This document shows positions 7,683 to 15,808 of a stretch of DNA of 64,000 bases, piece after piece. The translations under genes and the position numbers were made by a program. Under the pieces are notes generated by a model. It was given only the letters and a program-made list of their open reading frames with translations. It searched no databases and was not told the DNA's origin. Origin of the DNA: Geoalkalibacter halelectricus (GTDB lineage: Bacteria > Desulfobacterota > Desulfuromonadia > Desulfuromonadales > Geoalkalibacteraceae); assembly GCF_025263685.1 (NCBI RefSeq), contig NZ_CP092109.1, forward strand, positions 4,031,001-4,095,000, read 5' to 3'. Position 1 is the first letter of the stretch, and each line of letters opens with the position of its first letter.

Positions 7683-7997
7683 TCATTCGTTCAGAGGAGT
7701 TGCCTCGGCGCCGGCCACTATTTCAGAGGGCTTTCGGCCTGCGGCCTTTTTTCCCTCGGCCGACTGCTGTTCCTGGTTCTGTTCCAGCACCTCGCCTTCC
7801 AAGGGCGGCGACGATCCCGAAACCGCGCCAGCCACCGTCGAGGCCGCCCAGACCGGCAGATAGATCAGCGCCCCCAGGGGACTGGTGGCGCCCGCCAGCC
7901 GGGTGTTTTCCTCGGCCTTCTTGAGGCCCTGGGCGCCGCATCCAAAAAGAGCCGGCAGCCAGAGCCCCGCCAACAACAACGCAACCAACTTTATCAT
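7683..7997 (-). CDS. Small lipoprotein of unknown function
   Basis: 104 residues with a lipoprotein signal (LVALLLAGLWLPALFGC, Cys at about 20) followed by a low-complexity, Glu/Gln/Ala-rich tail after a short hydrophobic patch (ALIYLPVWAASTVAGAVSG). It is likely anchored in the membrane. It starts 22 bases after the RadC remnant stop and could share its transcript. No family recognised. Confidence 0.65.
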   Translation of the reverse strand: MIKLVALLLAGLWLPALFGCGAQGLKKAEENTRLAGATSPLGALIYLPVWAASTVAGAVSGSSPPLEGEVLEQNQEQQSAEGKKAAGRKPSEIVAGAEATPLNE

Positions 7998-8018
7998 GCG
8001 TTCCTCCCTTGTTTGAGA

Positions 8019-8173
8019 TCACAGCAGGCCACGATCGGCGAAGGAGCTATAGCGCCCCTCGCCGATGATGACGTGATCGAGCACGCGAATGCCGAGCAAC
8101 TCGCCGGCCTCCTTCAGCCGCTTGGTGATTTCGAGATCCTCGCGGCTGGGGGTCGGATCGCCCGAGGGGTGAT
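8019..8173 (-). pseudogene. radC: RadC-like JAB-domain protein, C-terminal remnant
   Basis: The minus strand reads [20 protein letters not shown] and ends [17 protein letters not shown], the JAMM metal-binding motif (H-N-H-P-S-G-D) and C-terminus of RadC. The 5' part is replaced at 8174 by the end of the recombinase-trio element. The first His codon is half provided by the element end. A RadC N-terminal fragment that stops just before this motif lies at 60657-60986 on the same strand. Confidence 0.85.
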
Positions 8174-8283
8174 TGTGTAATGTGAAGCTGCCAGTAATGT
8201 GAAGTGGGGCCGGAATCGTTTCCAGCAAATCAGTCACAGTAAGCATCTGGAAGGGCGTGCACTGTTGCAGCCCTTCCAGGCAC
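8174..8283. mobile_element. Solo 110-bp end of the recombinase-trio (RIT) element
   Basis: The reverse complement of 15476-15585, starting TGTGTAATGTGAAGCTGCC. It is exactly 110 bases long, and base 8284 begins an IS4 end. It interrupts radC. Confidence 0.9.
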
Positions 8284-8393
8284 CCTGGGGGATTTTTGGT
8301 TGTTTGGCGATAACCAATTCTACCACAGTTGATGGCGCTTTTGTTTAATAATTACAAGTACTTGTCGATTTTTTTCAGCCTGCGAAAGTTGAG
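8284..8393. mobile_element. Solo 110-bp end of an IS4-family element
   Basis: Identical to 57600-57709 and ending in the terminal GCGAAAGTTGAG of the IS4 copy at 56158-57709. It abuts the 110-bp RIT end without a gap. No transposase is attached. Confidence 0.9.
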
Positions 8394-8415
8394 TCAATAA
8401 TAAAGATTTGACCCC
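8394..8415 (-). repeat. Terminus B of the composite repeat
   Basis: TCAATAATAAAGATTTGACCCC, the inverse form of terminus B. It borders the MNT-HEPN cassette that begins 38 bases further on. Confidence 0.7.
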
Positions 8416-8452
8416 GCAGCTAGAGACCGCCAGTGCAAGGGGAGGATTTACC

Positions 8453-8722
8453 ATGATTTCTGAAAGAGACAGGGAAGCCGTCCTGGCAATTGCCCGCAAA
8501 TATAAGGTGCCTACGGTATTGCTGTTTGGCTCCTCCCTTGCGGATGGCGTTGAAGCACGGGACATCGACCTGGCGATAGAAGGTCTTGCCGATGTCGACT
8601 ACTTTGCGTTTTACGGCGAGTTGCTGTGCGCACTTTCCAAGCCCGTGGATGTCGTTGACCTGTCGAAAAAGTCAAAATTTACCGAAATGGTCAGACGCGA
8701 GGGAGTTCGCCTCGATGCCTGA
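8453..8722 (+). CDS. Minimal nucleotidyltransferase (MNT)
   Basis: 89 residues from the ATG at 8453 (GGGGAGG site upstream). The catalytic block [18 protein letters not shown] carries G-S and D-x-D, and PVDVVDL is the third acidic strand. It overlaps the start of the downstream HEPN gene by 8 bases, which indicates translational coupling. By analogy with MntA it would modify and silence its HEPN partner. Confidence 0.8.
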   Translation: MISERDREAVLAIARKYKVPTVLLFGSSLADGVEARDIDLAIEGLADVDYFAFYGELLCALSKPVDVVDLSKKSKFTEMVRREGVRLDA

Positions 8723-9131
8723 TTACCGCCAGCGCATGGACGCCGAGTACGAAGCAATCGAGCGGACCTTGTCGGCGTTTCCAGCCGGGCATCTTGCCGA
8801 ATTGACTCAATTAGAACTGGCCGGTGTCGCCGCGTTGCTCCACAATTTTTATAACGGGCTGGAGAATGTGCTCAAACAGGTGTTCAGAGCCAGAGGTGTC
8901 GCAATTCCATCCGGAGCCTCCCGGCAACGCGATTTGTTGCTGGCCGCCGGCAGGGCGAAAATTCTCTCAGCCGTACTTGTCGGAGAACTCAGCCGCTATC
9001 TAGCCTTTCGCCACTTCTTCAGCCATGCCTACGCGTTGGATCTTTACCCGGAGAGAATGGAACCCCTGGTGCGACAAGTCGCAGAGATTTTTGAGGGGTT
9101 TCGGGAAGAGATTGATCGGTTGGAATTATAA
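8715..9131 (+). CDS. HepT-like HEPN ribonuclease toxin
   Basis: 138 residues. It is helical throughout, with [17 protein letters not shown] in the middle and the HEPN catalytic motif R-x4-H (RHFFSHAY, about residues 102-109) that forms the RNase site in HepT toxins; the following Tyr corresponds to the AMPylated residue. Coupled to the upstream MNT. The last third is duplicated at 22010-22174. Confidence 0.8.
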   Translation: MPDYRQRMDAEYEAIERTLSAFPAGHLAELTQLELAGVAALLHNFYNGLENVLKQVFRARGVAIPSGASRQRDLLLAAGRAKILSAVLVGELSRYLAFRHFFSHAYALDLYPERMEPLVRQVAEIFEGFREEIDRLEL

Positions 9132-9189
9132 GGCGCCAGGGAAAAGGGCCTTTGCGCGTTTTTGGGTTCACCATCCTGTCCATCCCTGT

Positions 9190-9284
9190 TGATTTTGCGG
9201 GTCAAAAGAGGTCCATAGGGTGGAAATGAGGGTGTTTTGGGTTGAAAAAGTCGAGAAAACGGCTGGTTGGCTTGGTCCGACCCC
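9190..9284 (-). repeat. Composite repeat ending in terminus A
   Basis: CCCTGTTGATTTTGCGGGTCAAAAG, GGGTGGAAATGAGGG and finally GGTTGGCTTGGTCCGACCCC, with the terminus at 9271-9284. It follows the MNT-HEPN cassette on its 3' side and directly precedes the next cassette. Nearly identical to 22200-22328. Confidence 0.75.
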
Positions 9285-9343
9285 AGAGTTCGGGGCAGAG
9301 TTCTTGGTGGCTCATGCTCACCGGCTGAAGATGGGAGTGCTTC

Positions 9344-9544
9344 ATGTCTACGGCTTTGAAGATGGAAATTGACCCACGAGAAATTATCGCTGCGGTCAAA
9401 AAAATGAAAAAGCAAGATCGCGAAGAATTTATTGAAGATCTTCTTGCGGCCACTTGTCCGGAATATCTGACCAGCATTCGGGAAGCCAGGACTGAGTACA
9501 GAGCCGGTAAGGTTGCAAGCCACGAGGATGTCTTCGGCTCGTGA
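9344..9544 (+). CDS. RelB-like antitoxin
   Basis: 66 residues, acidic and helical (DPREIIAAVKKMKKQDREEFIEDLL), ending REARTEYRAGKVASHEDVFGS, a tail often seen in antitoxins paired with RelE toxins. Its stop overlaps the GTG start of the toxin by 4 bases. Probably binds and inhibits the toxin and autoregulates. Confidence 0.75.
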   Translation: MSTALKMEIDPREIIAAVKKMKKQDREEFIEDLLAATCPEYLTSIREARTEYRAGKVASHEDVFGS

Positions 9545-9795
9545 GTTATCGGCTTGTTTACACCCAGCGTGCTCTCAAGGATATCCAAAAACTTGAACCG
9601 CGGGTCAAAGCCCGTATCGGCAAGGCTCTTCTGCGGTTCGAGCAGGATCCGCTTAGGCATGCCAAGCCGCTAACCAATGCAGATCTTGGAACCTATCGGT
9701 TCAGGGTGGGAGAATTTCGCATAATTTTCGATATTGAGGGCAAGGATATCGTCATTTTGCGAGTAGGGCATCGGCGGCAGATTTATAGAGGCTGA
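9541..9795 (+). CDS. relE: RelE-family mRNA interferase toxin
   Basis: 84 residues from a GTG at 9541. It shows YRLVYTQRALKDIQKL, the basic centre RFEQDPLRHAKPL, LGTYRFRVGEFRIIFDI and the C-terminal ILRVGHRRQIYRG, which is the complete RelE pattern including the Arg/Tyr catalytic surface. It forms an overlapping operon with the upstream antitoxin inside a repeat-bounded cassette. Confidence 0.85.
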   Translation: MSYRLVYTQRALKDIQKLEPRVKARIGKALLRFEQDPLRHAKPLTNADLGTYRFRVGEFRIIFDIEGKDIVILRVGHRRQIYRG

Positions 9796-9799
9796 GGGC

Positions 9800-10706
9800 G
9801 ATTTTGGGGATTGAATTTCATGTACAGCCGCCAAGGCACAAAGAGAGGAATGGACCGACTGCGGACAAGGTTGGATGAAGGGCTTGTCAACAATAAAGAT
9901 TTGACCCCCAATTAACCCTTTGACCCCCAATTAACCCCCAATTAAAAACTCAGTGGTGAAAAGCTTTATGGGTTTAATGCTCAGGTCAGACCAAGAGCCA
10001 GGAGCCGCTGAGACACAAAGACCACGGAGAATGGCAAAGGCAAGAGATGTGGAATCATTCGGATTACCGAGTCTGACCCATGAAAATAACCCCAAGGGGT
10101 TGATTTTGAAAGCAAAAAGGCGCGATGATTGCACCCTGACAAAGATCCGGCAAGCGGGGTGATCTGCCTGGAGGTTGCAGGTGGGGGTGCGCAGGGGCGA
10201 TTTTCTTAAAGTTCACCATCCTGCTCATCCTGTGTGCCCCTGTTGATTTTGGTGGTCAAAAGGGGTTCTTAAGGGTGGAACTAGGGTGGTTTCGGGTTGA
10301 ATGTGTTGCAAAAACGGGCGGTTGGCTTGGTCCGACCCCAGAGTTCTTGCTCGAAAAGCCTTTCTCCGCGTTCTTTGCGTCTTGAGAGAGCGCAGCGAAC
10401 GGGCGTGAGGCAGGTTTTTGGGTTTGGTTTTCACGCAAAGCCGCCAAGGCGCAAAGAAGGGCAAATCCCAATTGCCGGCGATGAAGGGTAAAGACCTTGT
10501 CAACAGTAAAGATTTGACCCCGAGCCCCCCAGATCAGAGCGGATAAGGTCGGATAAAGGCAGAATCTTTTGAGTTTTGTTATCGGTTTTATCCTGTCCAT
10601 CCTGTGCATCCCTGTTGATTTTGGTGGTCAAAAGGTGCTCTTAAGGGGGAAATGAAGATGGTTTCGGGTTGAATGTGATGAAAAATCGCGAGTTTGACTT
10701 GGTCCG
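9800..10706 (-). repeat. Run of composite repeats (B, short tandem, A, B, A)
   Basis: Terminus B at 9883-9908 is followed by a short tandem in which CCCCCAATTAA occurs three times (9905-9948). Then come a stretch with no convincing gene (9950-10200), terminus A at 10326-10339, a CTTTGCG tail, terminus B at 10496-10521 and terminus A at 10698-10710. It appears to be successive insertions with their passengers lost. A weak 69-codon frame at 9953-10162 has no family features. Confidence 0.7.
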
Positions 10707-10730
10707 TCCCGGCGACCAGGGGAGATTCAT

Positions 10731-11066
10731 ATGAATTCTGAGCATGCCGAAATAATCGGCAGGATTAAAAGTCGCCTCATGCAGTTGCGGCCCCACAAGG
10801 TCATTCTTTTCGGGTCCCATGTTTGGGGGACGCCTGACGCCGACAGTGATATTGATCTGGTCGTAGTTCTTGATGACGAGTCGCTGCCCACCACCTATGC
10901 TGAAAGGATGAAGAACGTATTAAAGGTAAGAAAGTGTGTGGCCGACATCAATCGAGAGGTGCCTCTCGATCTTTTGGTTTACAGCAGAAAAGAGTGGCAA
11001 AAGTTTATTGAAACCAACAGTTCATTCAGCCGAGATATTAGGGACAAGGGGCAAGAGTTGCTATGA
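10731..11066 (+). CDS. Minimal nucleotidyltransferase (MNT)
   Basis: 111 residues, with ILFGSHVWGTPDADSDIDLVVV (G-S and D-x-D) and VPLDLLVYSR as the third acidic strand. Closely similar in layout to the MNT at 3420-3761, suggesting paralogous cassettes. It ends with a 4-base overlap with the HEPN gene. The partner is broken in this copy, so the module may be inactive. Confidence 0.85.
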   Translation: MNSEHAEIIGRIKSRLMQLRPHKVILFGSHVWGTPDADSDIDLVVVLDDESLPTTYAERMKNVLKVRKCVADINREVPLDLLVYSRKEWQKFIETNSSFSRDIRDKGQELL

Positions 11067-11473
11067 ATCCCGCTGCGCGTGAATGGCTGGCCAAGGCCAG
11101 AGAAGATTTTTTGGCTGTCGAAAGACTCGCGGATGACGATGGCTTGTCCAATGTCGCCGCTTTTCATGCCCAACAGTGCGCTGAAAAAAGCCTTAAGGCA
11201 GTATTGGAGGCATCTGGGCAAAAGGTGCCGCGCACCCACGACCTTATTCGCCTAAACGGGTTGGTTCAGTGCTTCTTTGCGGTTCAATGCGATGAGGATA
11301 TTCTCGGCGAACTGAGCACCGTCTACCTTGAAGCTCGCCATCCCTAGGATCTAGGTATGTTGCCTCATGGTCGGCCTTCGCCGGGTGACATCGCGCGCTA
11401 TCGGCAGGCAGTAAAAACTATTTTCGATGAAATCAGGCGCTTTCTGGACGAGAGTGTCTCCGAGGATGATTAA
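11063..11473 (+). pseudogene. HEPN-domain partner with an internal TAG stop
   Basis: The frame starts MNPAAREWLAKAREDFLAV and shows FHAQQCAEKSLKAVLEASG and PRTHDLIRLNGLV, a PF05168-type HEPN. At 11345-11347 a TAG interrupts EARHP/DLGMLPHGRP. The frame then continues to TAA at 11471-11473. The 4242-4495 copy has a serine codon at this point. One base change therefore inactivates or truncates the protein to 94 residues. Confidence 0.85.
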
Positions 11474-11474
11474 C

Positions 11475-11941
11475 CTTAGCGTCTTTGCGGCCTGAGAGAG
11501 CATAAGCTAACGGGCGTGAGGTGAGGTTTTTTCGTGATTGTGTTTCGCGCCAAGCCGCCAAGGCGCAAAGAGAGGCATGGACCGACTGCGGATAAAGTTG
11601 GATGAAGGGCTTGTCAACAGTAAAGATTTGGCCCCGGCTCCCGTTTGCCTTTAAGTCTTTCATCCGCCTTGATCGGCCGTTATCTGCGTTCGCCAACAGG
11701 CTTTAAAGACTTTTTATCGAACGCAGATCGGAGTGGATAAGGGCGGATAAAGACAGTAGATTTGGACATTTCAAAACCAATACAAGGCTTTGGAGTTTTG
11801 TTATCGGTTTTATCCTGTTCATCCTGCCCATCCCTGTCGATTTTGGTGGTCAAATGGGGCTCTTAAGGGGGAAATGAGGATGGTTTCGGGTTGAATGTGT
11901 TGCAAAAACGGGCGGTTGGCTTGGTCCGACCCCAGAGTTCT
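11475..11941 (-). repeat. Composite repeat (CTTTGCG tail, B, A), inverse of 3785-4241
   Basis: GCGTCTTTGCGGCCTGAGAG tail, terminus B at 11610-11635, then GTTATCTGCGTTCGCC and GTTATCGGTTTTATCCTG segments, and terminus A at 11920-11933. It follows the MNT-HEPN cassette on its 3' side. No gene is present. Confidence 0.75.
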
Positions 11942-12053
11942 CGATCCAGCGCTTTGAGTTTACCCTTGATCTAGCCTGGAAGGTATTAAAAGACTTTTTA
12001 CAGGAAAAAGGTTTTGTTTTTAAACCGTCCCCCAAAGATACCCTGCGCATGGC
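11942..12053 (+). pseudogene. HI0074-type HEPN-like gene, internal fragment
   Basis: The reverse complement of 643-753 (110-111 identical bases), reading IQRFEFTLDLAWKVLKDFL. It begins just after terminus A and stops at the recombinase-trio element. The exact length again matches the 110-bp overlaps seen elsewhere. Confidence 0.8.
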
Positions 12054-12054
12054 T

Positions 12055-12086
12055 TGTGTAATGTGAAGCTGCCAGTAATGTGAAGT
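12055..12086 (+). repeat. Left terminal inverted repeat of RIT element
   Basis: 32 bases beginning TGTGTAATGTGAAGCTGCC and ending AATGTGAAGT, a perfect inverse of 15554-15585. The two ATGTGAAG boxes within it are candidate recombinase-binding sites. Confidence 0.9.
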
Positions 12087-12209
12087 CGCCCTCTCCGATG
12101 ACCTGTTCTACTCCACTTTCCCAGTAGAAGCCGCCTTTTGACTCCACATTATTCTGATGTCGGTATCCTTTTCCTACGTGCATTCAATCGGGAGAAAGGA
12201 GACAGAACT

Positions 12210-13466
12210 ATGCTTGAGTACTGGTACAAGGAACGGCGGACTTTGGCAGATTTTCGGCGGGGGCCACTTGGCCCATACATGGACGGACTTGCAGCACGCC
12301 TACAAGAGAGGGCGTATTCAAGAAGTTTCGCAGTCCGGGTGCTTGGTAACTGCTGCCTTTTCAACAGTTTTCTCATTGACCAGAGGATAAAACGTGGCAA
12401 GGAGATAACATTGGCGCACTTTGAATCATTTATCGATGCCTACCTTGCAGATTTCAAAACTGCTAGCAAGCGGTACGTCGGGCGTGGATATGTGTGGGGC
12501 AGCTTGAAGCACTTGCTCTCATATCTGGTTGACATTTGTGTTATGAAACCGCTTGCCCCCAAACCACTCCCGCCGCAATATCGCTGGGTACTTGAACCGT
12601 ACCTGTACCATTTGCAAGAGGAGCGACAACTCAAGGCGAATACCATCCAGAATTACCGGCAGGCATTGTGCCGTTTTCTCGACGGCCTGGGTGAGAGAAC
12701 CACCCGCAAGGGCATGAAGGCATTGAAAGCTGAAAACCTTGAAGATTACATCACGCAACACATCAAGGAGAGTCCGGAAAATCTGCGGAACTTGGTAGGC
12801 TACCTGAAAGGCTTCCTCCGCTTTTGCGCTCTCCAGGGGTATGTCGTCAAGGATTTTTCCAGTGTTATCCCCTCCATACCTGCCTATCGCCTGGCATCTC
12901 TGCCCAAAGGGATGGAAGACACAGACTTGCAGCGAACCCTGAACGTCATTCCCAAGGGAACCGCTGTTGGAGCAAGAGATACTGCCATCATGTTGCTTAT
13001 GATGGCCTACGGCATTCGCGGCATGAGCGTGGTTGAACTATGCCTTGAAGATATTGACTGGCAACGCTCTACCATTCTGATCCGGGCAAGAAAGGGTGGC
13101 AAAGAAGTCGTGCTCCCTCTGCTGGAGGCTGTCGGTGAAGCGATTATCCAATACCTCCATCATCGTCCGGAGACCCGGTTCCGAGAAGTTTTCCTCGGTG
13201 TGCGGGCTCCCCATTTCCCGCTCAACGGCCAGGATATATCCACACTCGTCCGTAAGTACATGTCCAACGCAGGGGTGAAGAAACCCAAGAGCGGAACGAA
13301 TACCTTGCGACATTCGTGGGCAATCCGAGCGTTGGCAGAAGATTCACCGATGAAAGCCATTGCTGATGTCTTGGGGCACCGCTGCCTGAACACCACTTTC
13401 ATCTATGCCAAGGCCGATCTCAAGATGCTTCGGCAGGTGGCCATGCCATGGCCGAAAGAGAGGTGA
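12210..13466 (+). CDS. Tyrosine recombinase, first gene of trio
   Basis: 418 residues from the ATG at 12210, which has AAAGGAG upstream. An N-terminal SAM-like core-binding domain is followed by the catalytic domain. Active-site residues are visible: Arg in MAYGIRGMSVVEL, H-x-x-R in LRHSWAIRA, the GHR box of VLGHRCLNTT and the nucleophile Tyr in TFIYAKAD. It probably acts together with the two following recombinases to move the element. It lies 3 bases upstream of the second gene. An upstream ATG at 12138 is less likely. Confidence 0.9.
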   Translation: MLEYWYKERRTLADFRRGPLGPYMDGLAARLQERAYSRSFAVRVLGNCCLFNSFLIDQRIKRGKEITLAHFESFIDAYLADFKTASKRYVGRGYVWGSLKHLLSYLVDICVMKPLAPKPLPPQYRWVLEPYLYHLQEERQLKANTIQNYRQALCRFLDGLGERTTRKGMKALKAENLEDYITQHIKESPENLRNLVGYLKGFLRFCALQGYVVKDFSSVIPSIPAYRLASLPKGMEDTDLQRTLNVIPKGTAVGARDTAIMLLMMAYGIRGMSVVELCLEDIDWQRSTILIRARKGGKEVVLPLLEAVGEAIIQYLHHRPETRFREVFLGVRAPHFPLNGQDISTLVRKYMSNAGVKKPKSGTNTLRHSWAIRALAEDSPMKAIADVLGHRCLNTTFIYAKADLKMLRQVAMPWPKER

Positions 13467-13469
13467 GAC

Positions 13470-14462
13470 ATGGCGACATGCATATTCCGTAGTTCCGTTG
13501 CCGCCAGTCTCCAGACTTTCTGGGAGATGCGATGCGCCCTCGGCCGTAAGGGTGAGAGTGACAGGAAGATCCTTTCCTATCTGGATCGCTTCCTGATGTC
13601 AGAACTGAAACCAGGAAAGCCGATAACTGCCGATCTCGCAGAGCGCTGGTTCAAGTCGATGGAACACCTGAATGCCGGGACCAGGCTCAATCGCATGTCC
13701 ATCATGCGTCAGTTCTGCGCGTATCTGAGCAATTTTGACCCACGGACATGCGTTATTCATCAGAGTTTCCTGCCGCGTAGAAACCGCCCGGCACCACATA
13801 TCTATTCGCCGCAAGAAATGAATCTGATTCTGGATGCTGCCGGCAAAATAGGTCCGGAGGGCAGCCTTCGTCCCATGCTCATTTACACCATTATCGGCCT
13901 GCTCTACAGTACCGGTTTGCGCATCGGGGAAGCCTTGAACCTTCTACTGGCAGATGTGGATATCGAAGGGGAGTTGCTGACGATTCGGGACACCAAGTTC
14001 AAGAAGTCCAGATATGTCCCCTTGTCGCCTTCCACCGCTCGCCAGCTTGCGTACTTTCTCCATCAACGAGAGGTCGCAGGCTCCCCCACGGTTTCGACTG
14101 CGCCGGTTTTTATCAGTCCATCCGGAAGGGCATATAGACCTGGACGGATTTGCACAATCTTTCTTGAAATTCTCAGAGATGTGGGGTTGCGTGGTCCAAA
14201 AGGAGCACGTGGGCCTCGCATTCATGACTTACGCCACAGCTTTGCCGTGAACAGGCTGGCTCAATGGTATCGTCAGGGAGAGAACATCAATGCCAAGCTG
14301 CCTTTACTGGCAACATATCTCGGGCACTCCTCGCTCGTTGGCACCGAAACATATCTGCATGCCACTGCTGAGCTTCTTGAACTGTCGAACATTCGATTCA
14401 AGAATCATTTTGCTGTTCCGTACCTGAAGCGAAGCAAAGGGGGGAACCATGGCACAAAATAA
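13470..14462 (+). CDS. Tyrosine recombinase, second gene of trio
   Basis: 330 residues. Catalytic residues: Arg in YSTGLRIGEALNL, HDLRHSFAVNR (H-x-x-R), YLGHSSLVGTETYLHAT (GH and nucleophile Tyr). An N-terminal core-binding domain with NRMSIMRQFCAYL is present. Its stop overlaps the start of the third gene by 14 bases, supporting one operon. It may bind DNA together with, rather than substitute for, its neighbours. Confidence 0.9.
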   Translation: MATCIFRSSVAASLQTFWEMRCALGRKGESDRKILSYLDRFLMSELKPGKPITADLAERWFKSMEHLNAGTRLNRMSIMRQFCAYLSNFDPRTCVIHQSFLPRRNRPAPHIYSPQEMNLILDAAGKIGPEGSLRPMLIYTIIGLLYSTGLRIGEALNLLLADVDIEGELLTIRDTKFKKSRYVPLSPSTARQLAYFLHQREVAGSPTVSTAPVFISPSGRAYRPGRICTIFLEILRDVGLRGPKGARGPRIHDLRHSFAVNRLAQWYRQGENINAKLPLLATYLGHSSLVGTETYLHATAELLELSNIRFKNHFAVPYLKRSKGGNHGTK

Positions 14463-15465
14463 TGGCATAGGCCTCCCCATTCGTCGTTTCTTTGAAGACC
14501 ACTTGGTCGCTCAGCGGGGAATGAGCTCAAACACGGTGCTGTCGTACCGGGACACCTTCAAACTTTTTCTCCAATTTGCAGTGGAACGTTGCCGGAAGCC
14601 CTGTGTCGATCTTGCCATTGATGACCTTTCCGACCGGTTGGTCAGGCAATTTCTGGAACACCTTGACCGCGGGCGAAAGAATGGAACGGGAACCCGCAAC
14701 GTCAGACTGGCTGCCATTCATGCCTTCTTCAAGTATCTTGCCGCAACCGATCCCCGCTACATTGCCCAATGCCAGGCGATTCTTGCCATACCGTTCAAGC
14801 GGCACGCCAGACACGTATTGGGATACCTGGAAAAGGAAGAGGTCCAACATATCTTCAGACACATAGATCTCCGGGCATCACAAGGACGGCGGGATAATGC
14901 ACTGTTGCGTCTCCTCTACAACAGCGGAGCACGGGCGCAGGAAATTGTAGACCTCAACGTCAATCATCTCCGGTTCAGTCGCCCATATTGTGTGCTGATC
15001 CATGGCAAGGGACAGCGTGAGCGAACCTGTCCACTCTGGGATGAAACGATACAGGCCATCAAAGCAACCATTGAAGACCGACATCTCCGCCTGTCAGACA
15101 GTGTCCCACTCTTTATAAATGCCAGAGGAGAACGCCTTACCCGTTATGGCTTACGATATCTGATTGCACAACGAGTGGCGGCAGCGACAGGGACATGCCC
15201 GTCGTTATCCACCCGAAAGATTACCCCTCACACCTTCCGACACACGACCGCCATGCATCTGCTGCAATCGGGAGTTGATCTGAACATGATTCGTTCATGG
15301 CTCGGGCACTCTTCGATTGAGACCACCAATCTGTATGTCGAGATTGATCTGGATATGAAGCAGAAAACGTTGCAGGCCAGCGAAAAACTTTTACCGAAAA
15401 TCAGCAAGAGGGGACCGTCATGGCGACGTGACCCGAGTATCTTGGAGTGGTTGAGATCTCTATAG
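14449..15465 (+). CDS. Tyrosine recombinase, third gene of trio (XerD-like)
   Basis: 338 residues, the most XerC/D-like of the three. N-terminal SAM-like domain (GMSSNTVLSYRDTFKLFLQF), then LYNSGARAQEIVDL (catalytic Arg), TPHTFRHTTAMHLLQ (H-x-x-R), WLGHSSIETTNLYVEID (GH...Tyr). All active-site residues are intact. It ends 88 bases before the right inverted repeat. Confidence 0.9.
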   Translation: MAQNNGIGLPIRRFFEDHLVAQRGMSSNTVLSYRDTFKLFLQFAVERCRKPCVDLAIDDLSDRLVRQFLEHLDRGRKNGTGTRNVRLAAIHAFFKYLAATDPRYIAQCQAILAIPFKRHARHVLGYLEKEEVQHIFRHIDLRASQGRRDNALLRLLYNSGARAQEIVDLNVNHLRFSRPYCVLIHGKGQRERTCPLWDETIQAIKATIEDRHLRLSDSVPLFINARGERLTRYGLRYLIAQRVAAATGTCPSLSTRKITPHTFRHTTAMHLLQSGVDLNMIRSWLGHSSIETTNLYVEIDLDMKQKTLQASEKLLPKISKRGPSWRRDPSILEWLRSL

Positions 15466-15553
15466 TTATGTGAAGTGCCTGGAAGGGCTGCAACAGTGCA
15501 CGCCCTTCCAGATGCTTACTGTGACTGATTTGCTGGAAACGATTCCGGCCCCA

Positions 15554-15585
15554 CTTCACATTACTGGCAGCTTCACATTACACAA
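15554..15585 (-). repeat. Right terminal inverted repeat of RIT element
   Basis: Exact inverse of the left 32-base end. The next base (15586) belongs to an IS5 transposase fragment, whereas the left end abuts a HEPN-like fragment, so no target-site duplication is recognisable. Confidence 0.9.
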
Positions 15586-15808
15586 AAAAGGCTCAGCCAT
15601 CGATGGGCGCACCACCCGGCATGAGGGCTACCGCATCAGCCAGCGCGTGCGCAAGTGTATCGAAGAAATCTTTGGGTGGGTCAAGACTACGGGAGGAATG
15701 CGTAAAACGCGGCATCGAGGACTTGAGCGGGTCGGCTGGATGTTTGAGTTCTCTATGACCGCTTACAACCTTGTACGAATGCGCAATTTGATCTGGGCGA
15801 CAGGCTGA
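15586..15808 (+). pseudogene. IS5-family transposase, C-terminal fragment
   Basis: About 70 residues, including IDGRTTRHEGYRISQRVRK, the catalytic Glu region EEIFGWVKTTGGMRKTRHRG and TAYNLVRMRNL, the characteristic end of IS5/IS1031 DDE transposases. The N-terminal 250 or so residues are missing, with the RIT end lying directly upstream. The IS right end is probably near 15900. Confidence 0.8.

Larger units (their letters stand above)
12054..15585 (+). mobile_element. RIT-type element: three tyrosine recombinases in tandem
   Basis: Three consecutive, overlapping or abutting tyrosine-recombinase genes lie between perfect 32-base inverted ends (12055-12086 and 15554-15585). Each end contains the direct repeat ATGTGAAG twice. 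This is the architecture of Recombinase-In-Trio elements. The right end carries about 75 further bases with an additional GTGAAG box at 15471. One further solo right end lies at 8174-8283. Confidence 0.9.

Noticed and set aside
9953-10162. 69-codon frame in the repeat region
   Set aside because: Arg/Glu-rich translation of repeat sequence, no ribosome site, no family pattern.
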